In this document: one piece after another, positions 28,821 to 39,949 of the stretch
Layout: every line of letters begins with the position of its first letter
Numbering within the stretch: the stretch's first letter is position 1
NCBI GenBank assembly: GCA_025055295.1
Contig: JANWWW010000003.1
Location: 1 to 55,423, forward strand
Source: Deltaproteobacteria bacterium
GTDB lineage: Bacteria; Bdellovibrionota_C; UBA2361; JANWWW01
Direction: 5' to 3'
Length of the DNA stretch: 55,423 nt
The notes under the pieces: generated by a model
The model's input: the letters and a program-made list of their open reading frames with translations, nothing else
Database searches by the model: none
What the model was told of the DNA's origin: nothing
Program-made: the position numbers and the translations under genes

Positions 28821-30269
28821 ATGGTATCTCACGCTTCAGAGGAGACTTTTGAGCATAGTAAAGATTCGAGTTTTGACTTTAATTCTTTTTTGTACGAAAC
28901 AAAATACAATTTTACCACGGACATTCAGCCGGTTTTTCATTCATCAAAAGGCTTAAGTCACAAACTTATAGATGAAATATCAGATCAAAAAAACGAACCT
29001 TCTTGGATGCGGGAATTCAGGCACAAAAGCCTTGATATTTTCCTTTCAAAGCCGATGCCATGGTGGGCACCTAAGGGTATCAATAACATTAACTTCGACG
29101 AGTTAACTTACTATGTAAAGCCAACCGAAAAGCAGGGTAAGAGTTGGGACGAGGTCCCTCAATCTATTAAAGAAACCTTTGAAAAGCTTGGTATTCCCGA
29201 AGCGGAAAGAAAATTTTTGGCAGGGGTAGGCGCGCAATTTGAAAGTGAGGTTGTTTATCACTCCTTAAAAAAAGAATGGGAGTCAAAAGGCGTCATTTTT
29301 CTTGACATGGACTCGGCTGTTAAAGAAATTCCGGATCTTGTAAAAAAATATTGGGCAACAGTAATCCCTCCAAATGACAACAAGTTTGCGGCCTTAAATT
29401 CCGCTGTTTGGTCGGGAGGTAGTTTTGTCTTCATCCCGAGTGGAGTAGAAGTAGAAATTCCCCTTCAGGCTTATTTCAGGATCAATGCAGAAAGATTTGG
29501 TCAGTTTGAGCGAACACTGATAATCGTCGAAGAAGGTGGGAAAGGCCACTATGTCGAAGGTTGCACCGCGCCGCTTTACACGAGCGAAAGTTTACATGCG
29601 GCGGTTGTTGAAATCGTGGTAAAACGCGCTGGCAGGTTTCGGTATTCAACGGTTCAAAACTGGGCAAACAACATTTACAATCTGGTAACTAAACGCGCAA
29701 TAGCCTATGAGGGTGCTGTGATGGAATGGGTCGATGGCAACATAGGCTCAAAAATCACAATGAAGTATCCATCAGTCTACCTCATGGGAGAAGGCGCGCA
29801 TGCTGAAATTTTAAGCGTGGCCTTTGCTAAAGACGGTCAACATCAGGATACCGGAGCTAAGGTTTATCATCTTGCCCCGAGAACTACTTCAAAAATAATA
29901 TCAAAGAGCATCTCTAAAGGCCGTGGCATCAGCTCATATAGAGGTCTTATTTATGTGAAAAAAGGGGCAAAATCAGCGAGATCAAATGTCGAGTGTGACG
30001 CTTTGCTTCTTGATGAAAATAGCAGAACTGAAACATATCCTACCAATCAAGTCTTTGAGGAAACGGCTCAAGTAGGTCATGAAGCCAGCGTTTCCAAGAT
30101 CTCTGAGAAACAGCTTTTTTATTTGATGTCAAGGGGGCTTTCGGAAGATCAAGCGGTTTCACTAATCGTAAGAGGGTTCATGGACGAGGTAGTGAAGGCG
30201 CTTCCAATGGAGTTTGCCCTGGAATGGAACAAACTAGTTGAACTGGAATTAGAAGGCTCGGTAGGGTAG
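28821..30269 (+). CDS. sufB: Fe-S cluster assembly scaffold SufB
   Basis: FVFIPSGVEVEIPLQAYFRINAERFGQFERTLIIVEEG, HYVEGCTAP, YSTVQNWANNIYNLVTKR, SKSISKGRGISSYRGL, SNVECDALLLDENSRTETYP. Confidence 0.95.
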   Translation: MVSHASEETFEHSKDSSFDFNSFLYETKYNFTTDIQPVFHSSKGLSHKLIDEISDQKNEPSWMREFRHKSLDIFLSKPMPWWAPKGINNINFDELTYYVKPTEKQGKSWDEVPQSIKETFEKLGIPEAERKFLAGVGAQFESEVVYHSLKKEWESKGVIFLDMDSAVKEIPDLVKKYWATVIPPNDNKFAALNSAVWSGGSFVFIPSGVEVEIPLQAYFRINAERFGQFERTLIIVEEGGKGHYVEGCTAPLYTSESLHAAVVEIVVKRAGRFRYSTVQNWANNIYNLVTKRAIAYEGAVMEWVDGNIGSKITMKYPSVYLMGEGAHAEILSVAFAKDGQHQDTGAKVYHLAPRTTSKIISKSISKGRGISSYRGLIYVKKGAKSARSNVECDALLLDENSRTETYPTNQVFEETAQVGHEASVSKISEKQLFYLMSRGLSEDQAVSLIVRGFMDEVVKALPMEFALEWNKLVELELEGSVG

Positions 30270-30976
30270 AAATAAGAACGAAGCTAACGGTAATAAATGG
30301 CTTGGGTGTCTTAGAGAAAAAACCTAACGAACGTCATTATTACTACCAGCTGGATCAGAATTAACGGTTTAACTTGAGCAGGCCTAAAAGGCTCACGAAA
30401 AAAGCTGTTCAAGTTTGTCGGAAAAATTCAGTTTTAAAAGAAAATGCAAAAAAGATTGGTACTTTTTCAAAGGAGTTACTTCTAAGTTTTGAGTTAATTT
30501 TTTTATAAAGTTAAGTTTTTCAACACCTCCTCAGAGTCATCCCTTGGGTTTCGGCATGTTTTCTTATATCTAATCATTTTCATCTTGGCTTTTTTCACTG
30601 AGGAGGCAGTGTCTCAAATCGATTTTGAAAAGAGCTTAATGATTTGCTTTATTATCACGCTACATCGTAATTTAGCATTTAAACCTAGCTTCTTTTTTTG
30701 GTCGTATTCAACTTAGCTACAAAGGGTTTAAAAAAGTTCAAGCTGTCGAAACTTTTTTAGCTATTTTGAGACAACTAAATACAGGAATTTTAGTCACTAT
30801 TTATATTTAGTGTTTTGATTTTAGAAAAAATTTAATTTTTCATTTAACGACTTTTTGAGTAGGGGCCCAAGCCATCACCCGCTGAAACGTTGAGACTGCC
30901 TTTTAAGTCATTTCTATTACCTAAATCATAATAAAAATTGAAACCCAAGCTAGTCACCAAAAATCAAAATTGGCAT

Positions 30977-32995
30977 ATGAGCAGGTTAAGTTTTAAGTGG
31001 AAACTTGTCGTTTGCCTTGTCCTCCTAGTTGCAGTTTTCGTCGGGGTCAATTTATATTTTATTTACTCCCTCGGACAAAATTCCAAACATTTGCTGATAA
31101 CATCTTTTGAGGGCCAAGTAAAAGCTTTAAATTCACTGCTTGAGAACAAGCTTAATTTTGTAATCGAAAAAGCGGAGGTCCTTCGAACAAAGATCACAGA
31201 AGATAACAAGCTAGTTTTGGAGAAAGTTGCTAAAGACTTACAGGCATTACATTCCATGCTTTCCGAAAGTGAATTGATTAGCGGAATGGCGCTTGTTGAT
31301 CCTGAGGGTTACATCCGATACGTAGCGGGTACTAAAAAATATTTGGAATTACAATCTAGATTACCTGAATTGCCCGTTGTAAAAGTTAAAGACAATATTT
31401 ACATAACTGACCCTTCGATAATTGACCTACCCTCGGAAGTTCTTCCTAAGGAAAGACATTTTACTATTTCTTTTACCACGTCTGATAACTGGAAAACGAT
31501 GTTTTTCGTATCTCACTCACTCATCACTGATTTCATGGAAAAGTCTATCTTTGAACTCAGCCGAAACCTGAATTTTGATCTTGTCGAATTTGTGATGGTA
31601 AATCAAAACGGTGATGTAATACTCGAGGCCTCTCCTCTAGCGAAAGCTCTAAATCTTACAGAAAAGCATGGCTATAAAAACATATCAAAGTCTGATACCT
31701 TGGCAAATATATCTTCACTGAATTGGGTACAAAAGGTTCTTAAAGAGCAGAAAGGTTTTAACGAGGAACTTCACCTGAGGTCTGGATTAAAAACATTTAA
31801 CTTTTTTGAGCCAGTAGAAATTTTAGAGCAGAAAATTCCATGGGGTGTAGCGCTTCGAATTCAAAATGAATACTTTGACAAACCCATTAGGCAGGCGATA
31901 ATGAATTCAACTTTAGTGTTTCTGTTAATCTCATTCTTGGTTTTATGTGTCGGTTTTTACCTCGCTTTGAGGTTTTCAAAAAGTATAGGTACGTATGTAC
32001 AAGAATTGCGGGACGGCTTGAATTCGGTGGACAATTCTGCCAATCACATAGCACAAGCTTCTCAAACTTTGGCGGAAGCAAGCTCAAAAAGCGCTTCAAA
32101 TTTGGAGGTGACAGCAGCGTCAATTGAACAAATTTCCTCAATGGCTAACTCTACCGCGGAAAACGCTAACCAGTGCTCCCAGTTAGCGAAACAAGTGCTC
32201 GCGTTGGCAGAACAGGGAGAACAAAACATGGTCGAAATGATGCGGGTTATGAAAGAAATCCGAGCCGCTGCTGACGAAACAAGCCAGATAATTAAAATTA
32301 TTGACGATATCGCGTTTCAAACCAATCTTTTGGCTCTTAATGCCGCAGTTGAAGCGGCTAGAGCCGGAGAAGCGGGAAAGGGCTTTGCGGTGGTCGCGGA
32401 TGAGGTTCGCAACCTAAGTCAAAGATCCGCTCAGGCAGCGGGTGAAACATCTAAACGGCTTGCTCAATCAAGGGAGCTCACTGAGTTAGGCGTCAGAACT
32501 GCTACAAAACTTAACGAAGCCTTCAAACAAACCATTGCAAGTTTGAATAAAAGCACAGTTCTTGTGGATGAAATTTCAGCTGCAAGCAAAGAACAGAGCG
32601 TAGGAATAAGTCAGGTTACTCAATCTATTTCGGATCTCGATCGAGCTACACAAGCGAATTCATCCGCTAGCGAGCAGTTGGCGGCAGCAGCATCCGAACT
32701 TAAATCAAGTGTCCAACAAGCTGTTTCAAGACTCAGTGATTTAGCCACGATTTTTGGATTAACCAAGGGTACAGAAAACCATGCTTTTTCGGATTTCTCA
32801 AGGAACGATAAGCAAAAACCCGAAGTCTCACCAGAAACACGCAAAAGTCAAAGCGGAAGAGCCACAAAAATCATAAACTTAGAGCATCACGATAAAAACG
32901 ACGATGATGATTTTTTCCTGCCCCAAGCAAGAAAAAACAGAGACGATGGCGCCAAAATACAACGACTGGACCCTACTGATCTTTTAAAGATGTAA
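30977..32995 (+). CDS. Methyl-accepting chemotaxis protein
   Basis: Two TM segments around a periplasmic sensor region; signalling hairpin [50 protein letters not shown]. Confidence 0.92.
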   Translation: MSRLSFKWKLVVCLVLLVAVFVGVNLYFIYSLGQNSKHLLITSFEGQVKALNSLLENKLNFVIEKAEVLRTKITEDNKLVLEKVAKDLQALHSMLSESELISGMALVDPEGYIRYVAGTKKYLELQSRLPELPVVKVKDNIYITDPSIIDLPSEVLPKERHFTISFTTSDNWKTMFFVSHSLITDFMEKSIFELSRNLNFDLVEFVMVNQNGDVILEASPLAKALNLTEKHGYKNISKSDTLANISSLNWVQKVLKEQKGFNEELHLRSGLKTFNFFEPVEILEQKIPWGVALRIQNEYFDKPIRQAIMNSTLVFLLISFLVLCVGFYLALRFSKSIGTYVQELRDGLNSVDNSANHIAQASQTLAEASSKSASNLEVTAASIEQISSMANSTAENANQCSQLAKQVLALAEQGEQNMVEMMRVMKEIRAAADETSQIIKIIDDIAFQTNLLALNAAVEAARAGEAGKGFAVVADEVRNLSQRSAQAAGETSKRLAQSRELTELGVRTATKLNEAFKQTIASLNKSTVLVDEISAASKEQSVGISQVTQSISDLDRATQANSSASEQLAAAASELKSSVQQAVSRLSDLATIFGLTKGTENHAFSDFSRNDKQKPEVSPETRKSQSGRATKIINLEHHDKNDDDDFFLPQARKNRDDGAKIQRLDPTDLLKM

Positions 32996-33711
32996 TAGTT
33001 CAGCGAACTGATCATTGAAAAACTGACTCAGTGGACAAATAACATAACTAAAATATGGTCTAAAACGATGTAAAAAAGATGCTTGCGAGAAGTTAAACTT
33101 TAAAGGTAAAAGTCATAACATAACCAATTTTTGGTGCCAGGGAAATTGCAAAAACCTTGTTACTACCAGCCCAATCTAATTAATAAAATGAGACTAGGAG
33201 ATATATTTTTTACCACCGGTGCAAAAATCAGCAACATATTTAAGATCAGTTTTGGAAGTTATATTTTATTAAGCTTTTAAACCAAGCCTTACCAGAGTTA
33301 CATTTAAAAGACTTCTCCACTTTTGGTGACTCGAGGTTGAAAATAGTTTACCTTTTACCTCTATTAGCTATTTTTTTGAATTTCTGACTCGAGCCGTGCC
33401 TTGTAGTCACACCCTTGCCTAGGCAGAAGAGTGTATTAACTCATTTTTATAATTTTTTTGGCCGTGTTTTGTTTCGGACTGTCTGTCGTCAATAGCCCAT
33501 AATCCAACTTGCGAATCCTTTGTGATTTTGCCTTGAAAAACTTTATACAAATGATCCTCCCAATATAACTTTGTTAAAGAAAGCAAGACCGATATTATAG
33601 GCAGCTTTAACTTTTAAAAACTATAAAAACAGCCCCTGTTATACCTGACACTCAACCGGGCCACTTGGTATTGTTTAGAGGAAATTTTTTACGTATCTAT
33701 TCAGTTTTTCA

Positions 33712-35286
33712 TTAGACTTTTCCCTCATAGACGGTGATAGATTGAAAAGGAATTTCAAGTTTGTTTTCTATTGTGAACAACACAAACCCTTTAATTAATC
33801 CACGTCGTATAAGACCGTAAAAAGGGGCGTGACTCGCGTTGCAGGCTGCGGAAACCCCGAAATCTAACGAACTGGCGGAAAGATCAAAAAACACAGCGTT
33901 AATCACTATATCAGCGGCATCTACGTCGTTAAGGGCGAGTTCCTCTTTTAGAGCTTTTTCGCATGCCTGTTTAAGTCTGTCAGCCAAGGAAAAAATACTT
34001 TCAATGTGTTTGTACGCTATTCCAAGTCTTAGGAAAATTACGAATTTTTCTTCAATTTTTCTTATTCGAGTTTTTATAAAGTCTCTGGTAGGTACAACTA
34101 AAACCGTTTTGTCTGGCCTTTCGACTTTCACAAACTGAATGTTTTGGTGAATAACCTTTGAAGGAAGCGTGTCGTTTTCAAAAAATATGTAATCGTCAAC
34201 GCGCGTGTTAAAGGGTCTAAAGTTCTGGGAGCCGCAATACGACCTTTTATCAACCAAATCTGTAAGAGGCACTCTTACACAGCTTGTTTCCAGGTCTGGA
34301 TTTTCCAACAAACATACAAAACCTAATGATTTGATGCGATAAGGCAAATCGTTGTAGGTTATCACCTCCCCTTCCCTAACAAAGCCAAGATTTAACAAAA
34401 TAGCGGTTTGAGTAAAGAAATCGGAGATCAACCTTTTTGAAAGAATTATCCCAGCGATTAAAACCAGAGACGCAAGCCCAAAAAGCAGCCATTCCTCACG
34501 GTAATATAACACATAGAGGAAAATACAGAGGGTGCCAACAAAGTTCACCGAAACGAGCAAAATTAAGGTAATTCGTTTTAGGAGAGAGTGATTTTCCGGC
34601 TTTTGCAAAAATTTTTCTTCAAGAAAGTTTTTAAACTGTTTTAGAACAAAGTAAAAAACAAAAGAGTAAAAAAGGGCTTCAACAAATGAAAGAAAAGAAC
34701 CTCTTAGTCGCGCAAAAACCCCGCCCAAATTGCTTTTTACGGTTTTCAGATTTATTAGCTTCGCCTCAGACATGGCTTTTTGGGCCGAAACAAGCGTGAA
34801 CATGTCGTCTATAATTTCACCTGTCAAGGTTAAAAGGCTTTTTAACGCAGGATCGTTTTCCGCTGCAATAGCCGACGAAACCTTCAGTTTGGCGGACTGC
34901 AAACGTTCAACATAAGTTTGCAAGATATGCAATCTGTTTTCTTCGAGTACTATATCTCTTGGTCGTACGGCAATTTTGCCTAACTCGGCTATAAACGGAT
35001 AAAAAATTTCTCTGATCGATATTTGCGTTTCGAATTCAGGAATATTCCCCTTTGAGATACTTTTGATCTCGTCTAAATCAAGGCCTGTTATCAAAACGAA
35101 ACTCAGTTTTTCAATTTCTTCTTTCTTTTTGCCAACATCAATGTCTTTCTCTTTATCTTTCAAAGCTTCATTTGAGAGTTCTCGATATTTCAACGACAAG
35201 TTTCTGAGTTCTTCAACAGGCAGTTCCTGACAAAAAACCCGTGACAGTAGAATGAAAACAAGCAATAAAGTTTGAAGCTTGTTCAT
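33712..35286 (-). CDS. MscS-family mechanosensitive channel with signal peptide and long N-terminal region
   Basis: Start MNKLQTLLLVFILLSRVFC; several TM helices; MscS beta-domain pattern LGFVREGEVITYNDLPYRIKSLGF...VRVPLTDLVDKRSY. Confidence 0.7.
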   Translation of the reverse strand: MNKLQTLLLVFILLSRVFCQELPVEELRNLSLKYRELSNEALKDKEKDIDVGKKKEEIEKLSFVLITGLDLDEIKSISKGNIPEFETQISIREIFYPFIAELGKIAVRPRDIVLEENRLHILQTYVERLQSAKLKVSSAIAAENDPALKSLLTLTGEIIDDMFTLVSAQKAMSEAKLINLKTVKSNLGGVFARLRGSFLSFVEALFYSFVFYFVLKQFKNFLEEKFLQKPENHSLLKRITLILLVSVNFVGTLCIFLYVLYYREEWLLFGLASLVLIAGIILSKRLISDFFTQTAILLNLGFVREGEVITYNDLPYRIKSLGFVCLLENPDLETSCVRVPLTDLVDKRSYCGSQNFRPFNTRVDDYIFFENDTLPSKVIHQNIQFVKVERPDKTVLVVPTRDFIKTRIRKIEEKFVIFLRLGIAYKHIESIFSLADRLKQACEKALKEELALNDVDAADIVINAVFFDLSASSLDFGVSAACNASHAPFYGLIRRGLIKGFVLFTIENKLEIPFQSITVYEGKV

Positions 35287-35756
35287 ACAGTATCGATGTC
35301 TAATTCGTCCGACAGAACACCCAAGAACCACTCTTTCTGAGCTAGCACCAATTTGTAAATATATTCAAGTTCATCAATCGTTGCTGAGTAAGCTGGAACC
35401 GTCGAAGACAATACAAGATAACGCCCAACAATGCTTATCTTGGCTCCAACTAATCCATCAGCTAACTCCAGCGCTGTGACTACAAACTCTGTTAATTTTT
35501 TTAGCGGCACAGCGCAAATGTTAACTCCTATATAAATCGTTGCGTCTTGGGGATTTTTAACTGAGTCAAGGATAATCTCGACATCTTCCGTTTCAGATAA
35601 TGGCACCATCCATCTTGTTCTTTGTTCGTTTGACTCGACTTCAAGTGAGGCGGGGTCAAAACCCAATTTTAGAATGAATTCGCTGAGCATGATTACAGGG
35701 TCTTTGCCGCCCGGAATGGTTTTAATCTGATTTAACCTAAACTTTTTTTCTACCAC
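35283..35756 (-). CDS. Small cytosolic protein, YbjN / type III chaperone-like fold possible
   Basis: 157 aa; 4-bp ATGA overlap with the MscS-like gene; alternating hydrophobic pattern; no strong motif. Confidence 0.45.
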   Translation of the reverse strand: MVEKKFRLNQIKTIPGGKDPVIMLSEFILKLGFDPASLEVESNEQRTRWMVPLSETEDVEIILDSVKNPQDATIYIGVNICAVPLKKLTEFVVTALELADGLVGAKISIVGRYLVLSSTVPAYSATIDELEYIYKLVLAQKEWFLGVLSDELDIDTV

Positions 35757-35857
35757 AGATTTAGTTTAGTAAAAAAAAATGTCAACTATAAATAGAGACA
35801 CGGCAAGTTCGTAATTTGCGCCTGCAAAAAAATTTTGTAAACTTATAAATACATAAA

Positions 35858-35931
35858 GGCGATGTAGCTCAGCTGGTTAGAGCGCAGAACTCATAATTCT
35901 GAGGTCGGTGGTTCGAGACCACCCATCGCCA
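35858..35931 (+). tRNA. tRNA-Met (CAT), elongator type
   Basis: Acceptor GGCGATG/CATCGCC, D arm AGCTCAGCTGGTTAGAGC, anticodon arm CAGAA-CTCATAA-TTCTG, T arm GGTGG-TTCGAGA-CCACC; G1:C72 pair argues against initiator; CCA not encoded. Confidence 0.93.
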
Positions 35932-36304
35932 CAGGTTTAGTAATTAATTTCTTTGTAAACACTTTTTTGTGCAAACACCGCTCCTCTGCACTTATAACAA
36001 GCAAAAAGTTTAACCTAGACCCAAATTATTCAGATTGTGAGATTTGCTAGGCCCAAAAAAGAGTTTGGTTCGAAATACTGAGTCGCAGATTTTAAGTCAA
36101 GTTGGTTTACTTTCTTGCATAGTCAGAAGACTTCACTTGAACATCTTGACAATTCCGCAAACATAGGATAGTTTTTGATTAAAAACTATGATCAAAAAAT
36201 CTTGCAGGATAAAAATTTTGCAAGTCTGTCAGGCATGGCTCGAAAGTCAGCCCGTTTTACATAATCCACCTGGCTTTTAGTGTAACGTTCATGTAGTCAT
36301 ATAG

Positions 36305-37957
36305 TTGCCAAAAATCAACAGCATAGGGGTAAGGCTTTCTATGAGCTTTCAGCAGTTAAATACCGTCGAGCCGACAATTGGTAGGGTAATTTTGAGCCAT
36401 CATGGCTCGGTTCCGCCCTTAGCTTTCGAGATCCTCCCAAACAAGCAACCTCAAGCGGGGAAAGGCCTACTAAACGCCAGGCGAAAGACACTAAGTGGAG
36501 ATCCTATACCAAACGGAAAGTACTCAAATGTAAATTATTTTAGAGGTTGGGCATTGCTTAAGTCTCAACTACGCCGAAAAGCGCGCATTTTTGTCCCCAA
36601 GTTTCTTTTGCCAAATATCGGTTCTCAAATTCTAACCTATCCTGAATTTGTGGAAAAAAGTTTAGGCATACGCTTCGAGTACGTACCTCCTAGTGACTGG
36701 AATAAAAAAATTAGCAATTATTTCAGGAAACCTGTTTCTAGTGCGTTAGTGAGACTTAATTCAAGTAGAAAGCCTTACGGACCTTGTGAGCAGTGGCTGC
36801 CGGAGAACGCTAGAGACACCTACAGGCAGCTACATAGCAAAGAAGGGTTTACGCGGTTTATGATCGAGAACGGGTTTGCCGACTTGATACCTGAGACACG
36901 GATAGTCGAGCTCAGAGAAGCTAGAAAAGCTCTAAAGGAGATGTTAAAAAATGGCCCTGTAGTAGTTCAAAGATCAATATCTAGTGGCGGAGTAGGAACC
37001 TTTGTCGTAAAAAAAGACAACGGAAATCTAGTAGTGTTTCCCAGAACAGTCATTCGAAACAAAAAGGGCTGGAATGAGTCTGTAAAATCAGTTGGAAAGG
37101 CTCTACAAACGCTACTCGGAAGTAGGTCAGGCAAATTAATTTTAAGGCCGTTCATAGGCACCTTCGAAGATATTCCCCTTGTCGATTGCAGTTTCTCCTT
37201 CAGTTTTTGGCTCACCAGACGCAGGAACGGCGACATACAGGTCCACTTGATTCCCAGTCGAACACAGATTTGTAAAAGTTCACTATTTTCGTACCGAGGC
37301 TTTATAGCCAACGATACCTATCTACAAGAACTTTTATCCAAGCCTTTGTTCTTAGATTTTTTAGTTAGTTTGGCTCGTAGATTGATCGATATACCTTTTC
37401 CGTTCATATATTCAATTGACGGCGTGGTTGACAAGGAGGGGAACTTGTATCTTCTAGAGTTAAATCTGCGAGACTCTGCTACGTCGGCGCCTGTGGTGCT
37501 CCTTAATCGAATATTGAAGGAACTGCCAGAAGACATTGCTCCCCTAATAGACCCATATTGTCCCGGTAGAATCTTCTCGTTGGCACAATATGATTTTTAC
37601 TACATTAGCTTAGGAAGCAAAGACTGTAACGCTCCTGATTTCTTGTCAGATTGTAACGATCGCTTACTAAAAAATGTGTCAAAGAAATTGAAAGAATTTA
37701 CAGGCGAAGATTTCATTGTCCGTATGTTAAGCATCTCACAACTTAAAAGCGACCTGTCAGGGTTTAACTCAGAGACTACGCGTAATCATGTATATGTTTT
37801 TCCAATGACGCCTTATTTTTTTCATCAAAAGACGTCTATAGATCGACAGACTGGTGAAGAAAAAATTTTTAAGCGAGCTTACTTAAATTTAATGTTTCTC
37901 TTTCCGAAAGGTCATGAAGAAACCATGCGCAGTTTTTTTGAGTCAATAAAAAGTTAG
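36305..37957 (+). CDS. ATP-grasp superfamily ligase-like protein, unknown substrate
   Basis: KEGFTRFMIENGFADLIPETRIV, GPVVVQRSISSGGVGTFVVKK, LILRPFIGTFEDIPLVDCSFSFSFWL, FIYSIDGVVDKEGNLYLLELNLRDSAT (metal-binding D...E.N.R). Start may be ATG 36341. Confidence 0.7.
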   Translation: MPKINSIGVRLSMSFQQLNTVEPTIGRVILSHHGSVPPLAFEILPNKQPQAGKGLLNARRKTLSGDPIPNGKYSNVNYFRGWALLKSQLRRKARIFVPKFLLPNIGSQILTYPEFVEKSLGIRFEYVPPSDWNKKISNYFRKPVSSALVRLNSSRKPYGPCEQWLPENARDTYRQLHSKEGFTRFMIENGFADLIPETRIVELREARKALKEMLKNGPVVVQRSISSGGVGTFVVKKDNGNLVVFPRTVIRNKKGWNESVKSVGKALQTLLGSRSGKLILRPFIGTFEDIPLVDCSFSFSFWLTRRRNGDIQVHLIPSRTQICKSSLFSYRGFIANDTYLQELLSKPLFLDFLVSLARRLIDIPFPFIYSIDGVVDKEGNLYLLELNLRDSATSAPVVLLNRILKELPEDIAPLIDPYCPGRIFSLAQYDFYYISLGSKDCNAPDFLSDCNDRLLKNVSKKLKEFTGEDFIVRMLSISQLKSDLSGFNSETTRNHVYVFPMTPYFFHQKTSIDRQTGEEKIFKRAYLNLMFLFPKGHEETMRSFFESIKS

Positions 37958-38592
37958 TTATTTAACTGTAACTTGAAGAAAAATTTTGACTTAAAGTTGT
38001 TTTACGGTTAGTTTGGAAATCTTTCGACACAAGTTCGACACATAAAACCACAGTTGTTCCAAAATTCCTAAGAAGTTTCTAATTTGGTCATTCAAATCTC
38101 CAGTAATCAACCCGACCAGACAGAAGAGAAAGAAAAATAACAGCTAGGATGATTTATATTTTAATTTAATCGCACTTAATACTTGCAAACGTATTTTTCA
38201 GTATGTTCAATTTGATGATTTAATTTTGATTACTTTGAATAACTTGTTTCAAGATCTATGATTGGCCAGAAATGCTGAATTGGCTTTTTTGTAAACTACC
38301 CGCTTCATTTGTCAATCGATCATAAAATTTATTATTGTTTGAGATTGTTTTTGCGAAGTTCGATTAAGGAACAAATGTATCGTCATGTATATACATCATC
38401 TTAGCTCGTTAGATCAAATGATGCGAAGGCTACGAATTTGAAATAAAAAACATCTTCGCTGTTTTGCAGACTTACCCACTAAAAACAAAGATCCTAAAGA
38501 TTTACGCGCGCTTCAAAAAAGTTTATTCCTCTCAAAGCGCCTCGATCTTGTAACAGAAAAGCTGAAAAAAAGTTCAAATTTGTTGATGCAAG

Positions 38593-39297
38593 TTAACCTA
38601 AGTAAGCTTCTTTCAAAATATCAGAGTCTAAAATGCCCGCGTTACCTTCAAGCGCTATCTCCCCATTTCTTAAAAGATAGATTTTATCCGCAAATTGAGC
38701 TGCTTTTTTTACATTATGCTCAACAAGCAGAACGGATCTTTCACCGGAACAATTCTGGATGTAAGAAAAAATTCGCCTCTGCACGGCGGGCGAAACACCT
38801 AGAGTAGGTTCGTCAAGAATAAGCATACGTGGTTCTACCATGAGACCACGGGCTAAAGCCACCAATTGCTGCTGACCACCACTAAGAAAAGATGCTCGCT
38901 TATTAAGCAGGGCTTTGAGCTCCGGGAATATTTCTACGACTTTTTCAAAATTTTTCAGCCGGTCCTGTTTGTTGAGAATAAATCCGCCCGATAAAATGTT
39001 TTCTTTAACCGTTAAAGTATGAAAGATGACTCTTCCTTGAGGAACATAACTTATACCAAGTCTTACGAGTTCGTGCGTTCGCTTGTTACAAATGCTTTCG
39101 CCATTAAAGATAATTTCGCCACCCGTGATTTTAGCTAACCCAAAAATACATTTTAAAACCGTGCTTTTGCCCGCTCCGTTGGGACCGATAAAAAGATTAA
39201 CGGTGTTATGAAAAATTTTGAATGAAATGCCTTTTATAACTGGGAATTTACCGTACCCAGCGACAACATTTCTAAACTCAAGGATCACTTGGGTCAT
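38593..39297 (-). CDS. livF: Branched-chain amino-acid-type ABC transporter ATPase LivF
   Basis: GPNGAGKSTVLKCIFGL, VPQGRVIFHTLTVKENI, LSGGQQQLVALARGLMVEPRMLILDEPTLGVSP. Confidence 0.88.
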   Translation of the reverse strand: MTQVILEFRNVVAGYGKFPVIKGISFKIFHNTVNLFIGPNGAGKSTVLKCIFGLAKITGGEIIFNGESICNKRTHELVRLGISYVPQGRVIFHTLTVKENILSGGFILNKQDRLKNFEKVVEIFPELKALLNKRASFLSGGQQQLVALARGLMVEPRMLILDEPTLGVSPAVQRRIFSYIQNCSGERSVLLVEHNVKKAAQFADKIYLLRNGEIALEGNAGILDSDILKEAYLG

Positions 39298-39329
39298 GAA
39301 AAATTAAGGCAACAACGCAAATATCCTCG

Positions 39330-39887
39330 TTATTTGTTCTTGGTTTGAGTTTGTTTTTGGCCGTGTTCTGGCTTCATTTTTAGAAGCTCTCCAAACAAAG
39401 GATACCTGACTTTTTCCCGCGCGTCGTCATAGACCACTTGAACCGCCCTTCTGTTCCTCATATTGACAAAAATTGGCGCAAGCAAGTTAACTGTGCTTTG
39501 GTCGATAGGTTCTCTTAATGTTACTATTAAAATAACCGCGTATTCATCTTCGGGCTGAAGATCAGTGTCAGGATCTCCATAAGGAGCTTGCAATTCAAAT
39601 TTTCGCGCTAGCTCGAGTCCATCTATAACCACAAATGCCAGCGAGGGATCGTCAACGCTTTGCAACCAATGAAAAGGCTGCGAGTATTCAAAAAGAACAA
39701 ATAACTGGGGTCTTCCGTAACCTACTAAACCCGACGGAACTTGGATTACTTTCGCAGCGTCTATCTCAAGATCTCCAAATCGCGTAGAACGTATCAAAAG
39801 TAAAGCTCCACTTTTAGAGATTTCTGTCTCTTTCCCAGTTCTCGATGATTCGTTTGGATCACTCAATTTTTTTGCCATTTTATCCAA
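39330..39887 (-). CDS. fliW: Flagellar assembly factor FliW
   Basis: TRFGDLEIDAAKVIQVPSGLVGYGRPQLFVLFEY, PFHWLQSVDDPSLAFVVID, NLLAPIFVNMRNRRAVQVV; adjacent to csrA. Confidence 0.88.
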   Translation of the reverse strand: MDKMAKKLSDPNESSRTGKETEISKSGALLLIRSTRFGDLEIDAAKVIQVPSGLVGYGRPQLFVLFEYSQPFHWLQSVDDPSLAFVVIDGLELARKFELQAPYGDPDTDLQPEDEYAVILIVTLREPIDQSTVNLLAPIFVNMRNRRAVQVVYDDAREKVRYPLFGELLKMKPEHGQKQTQTKNK

Positions 39888-39949
39888 ATATAAGCAAGTG
39901 AAAATCTTTTACACAAACCTTTCGCAAAAAAGGCCTCAATGCAAACAGA

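Noticed and set aside
30380-30400. GCCTAAAAGGC hairpin as terminator after sufB
   Set aside because: Only a 4-bp stem and no U-tract on the plus strand.
33134-33155. TGGTGCCAGGGAAATTGCA as a sigma-54 promoter
   Set aside because: GG-GC spacing is wrong and there is no downstream plus-strand gene.
30340-33175. Shared 11-mer TTACTACCAGC in two spacers as a dispersed repeat
   Set aside because: Two 11-mer matches are expected hundreds of times in 55 kb; flanks do not match.
21275-36560. Possible similarity between the 211 aa orphan (KPIPVNRRYLNRIN) and the ATP-grasp N-terminus (DPIPNGKYSNVN)
   Set aside because: Only a few matching residues by eye, easily chance; would need a profile comparison.
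38385-38396. Palindrome ATGTATATACAT
   Set aside because: AT-rich 12-bp palindromes are expected by chance many times in this window; no flanking support.
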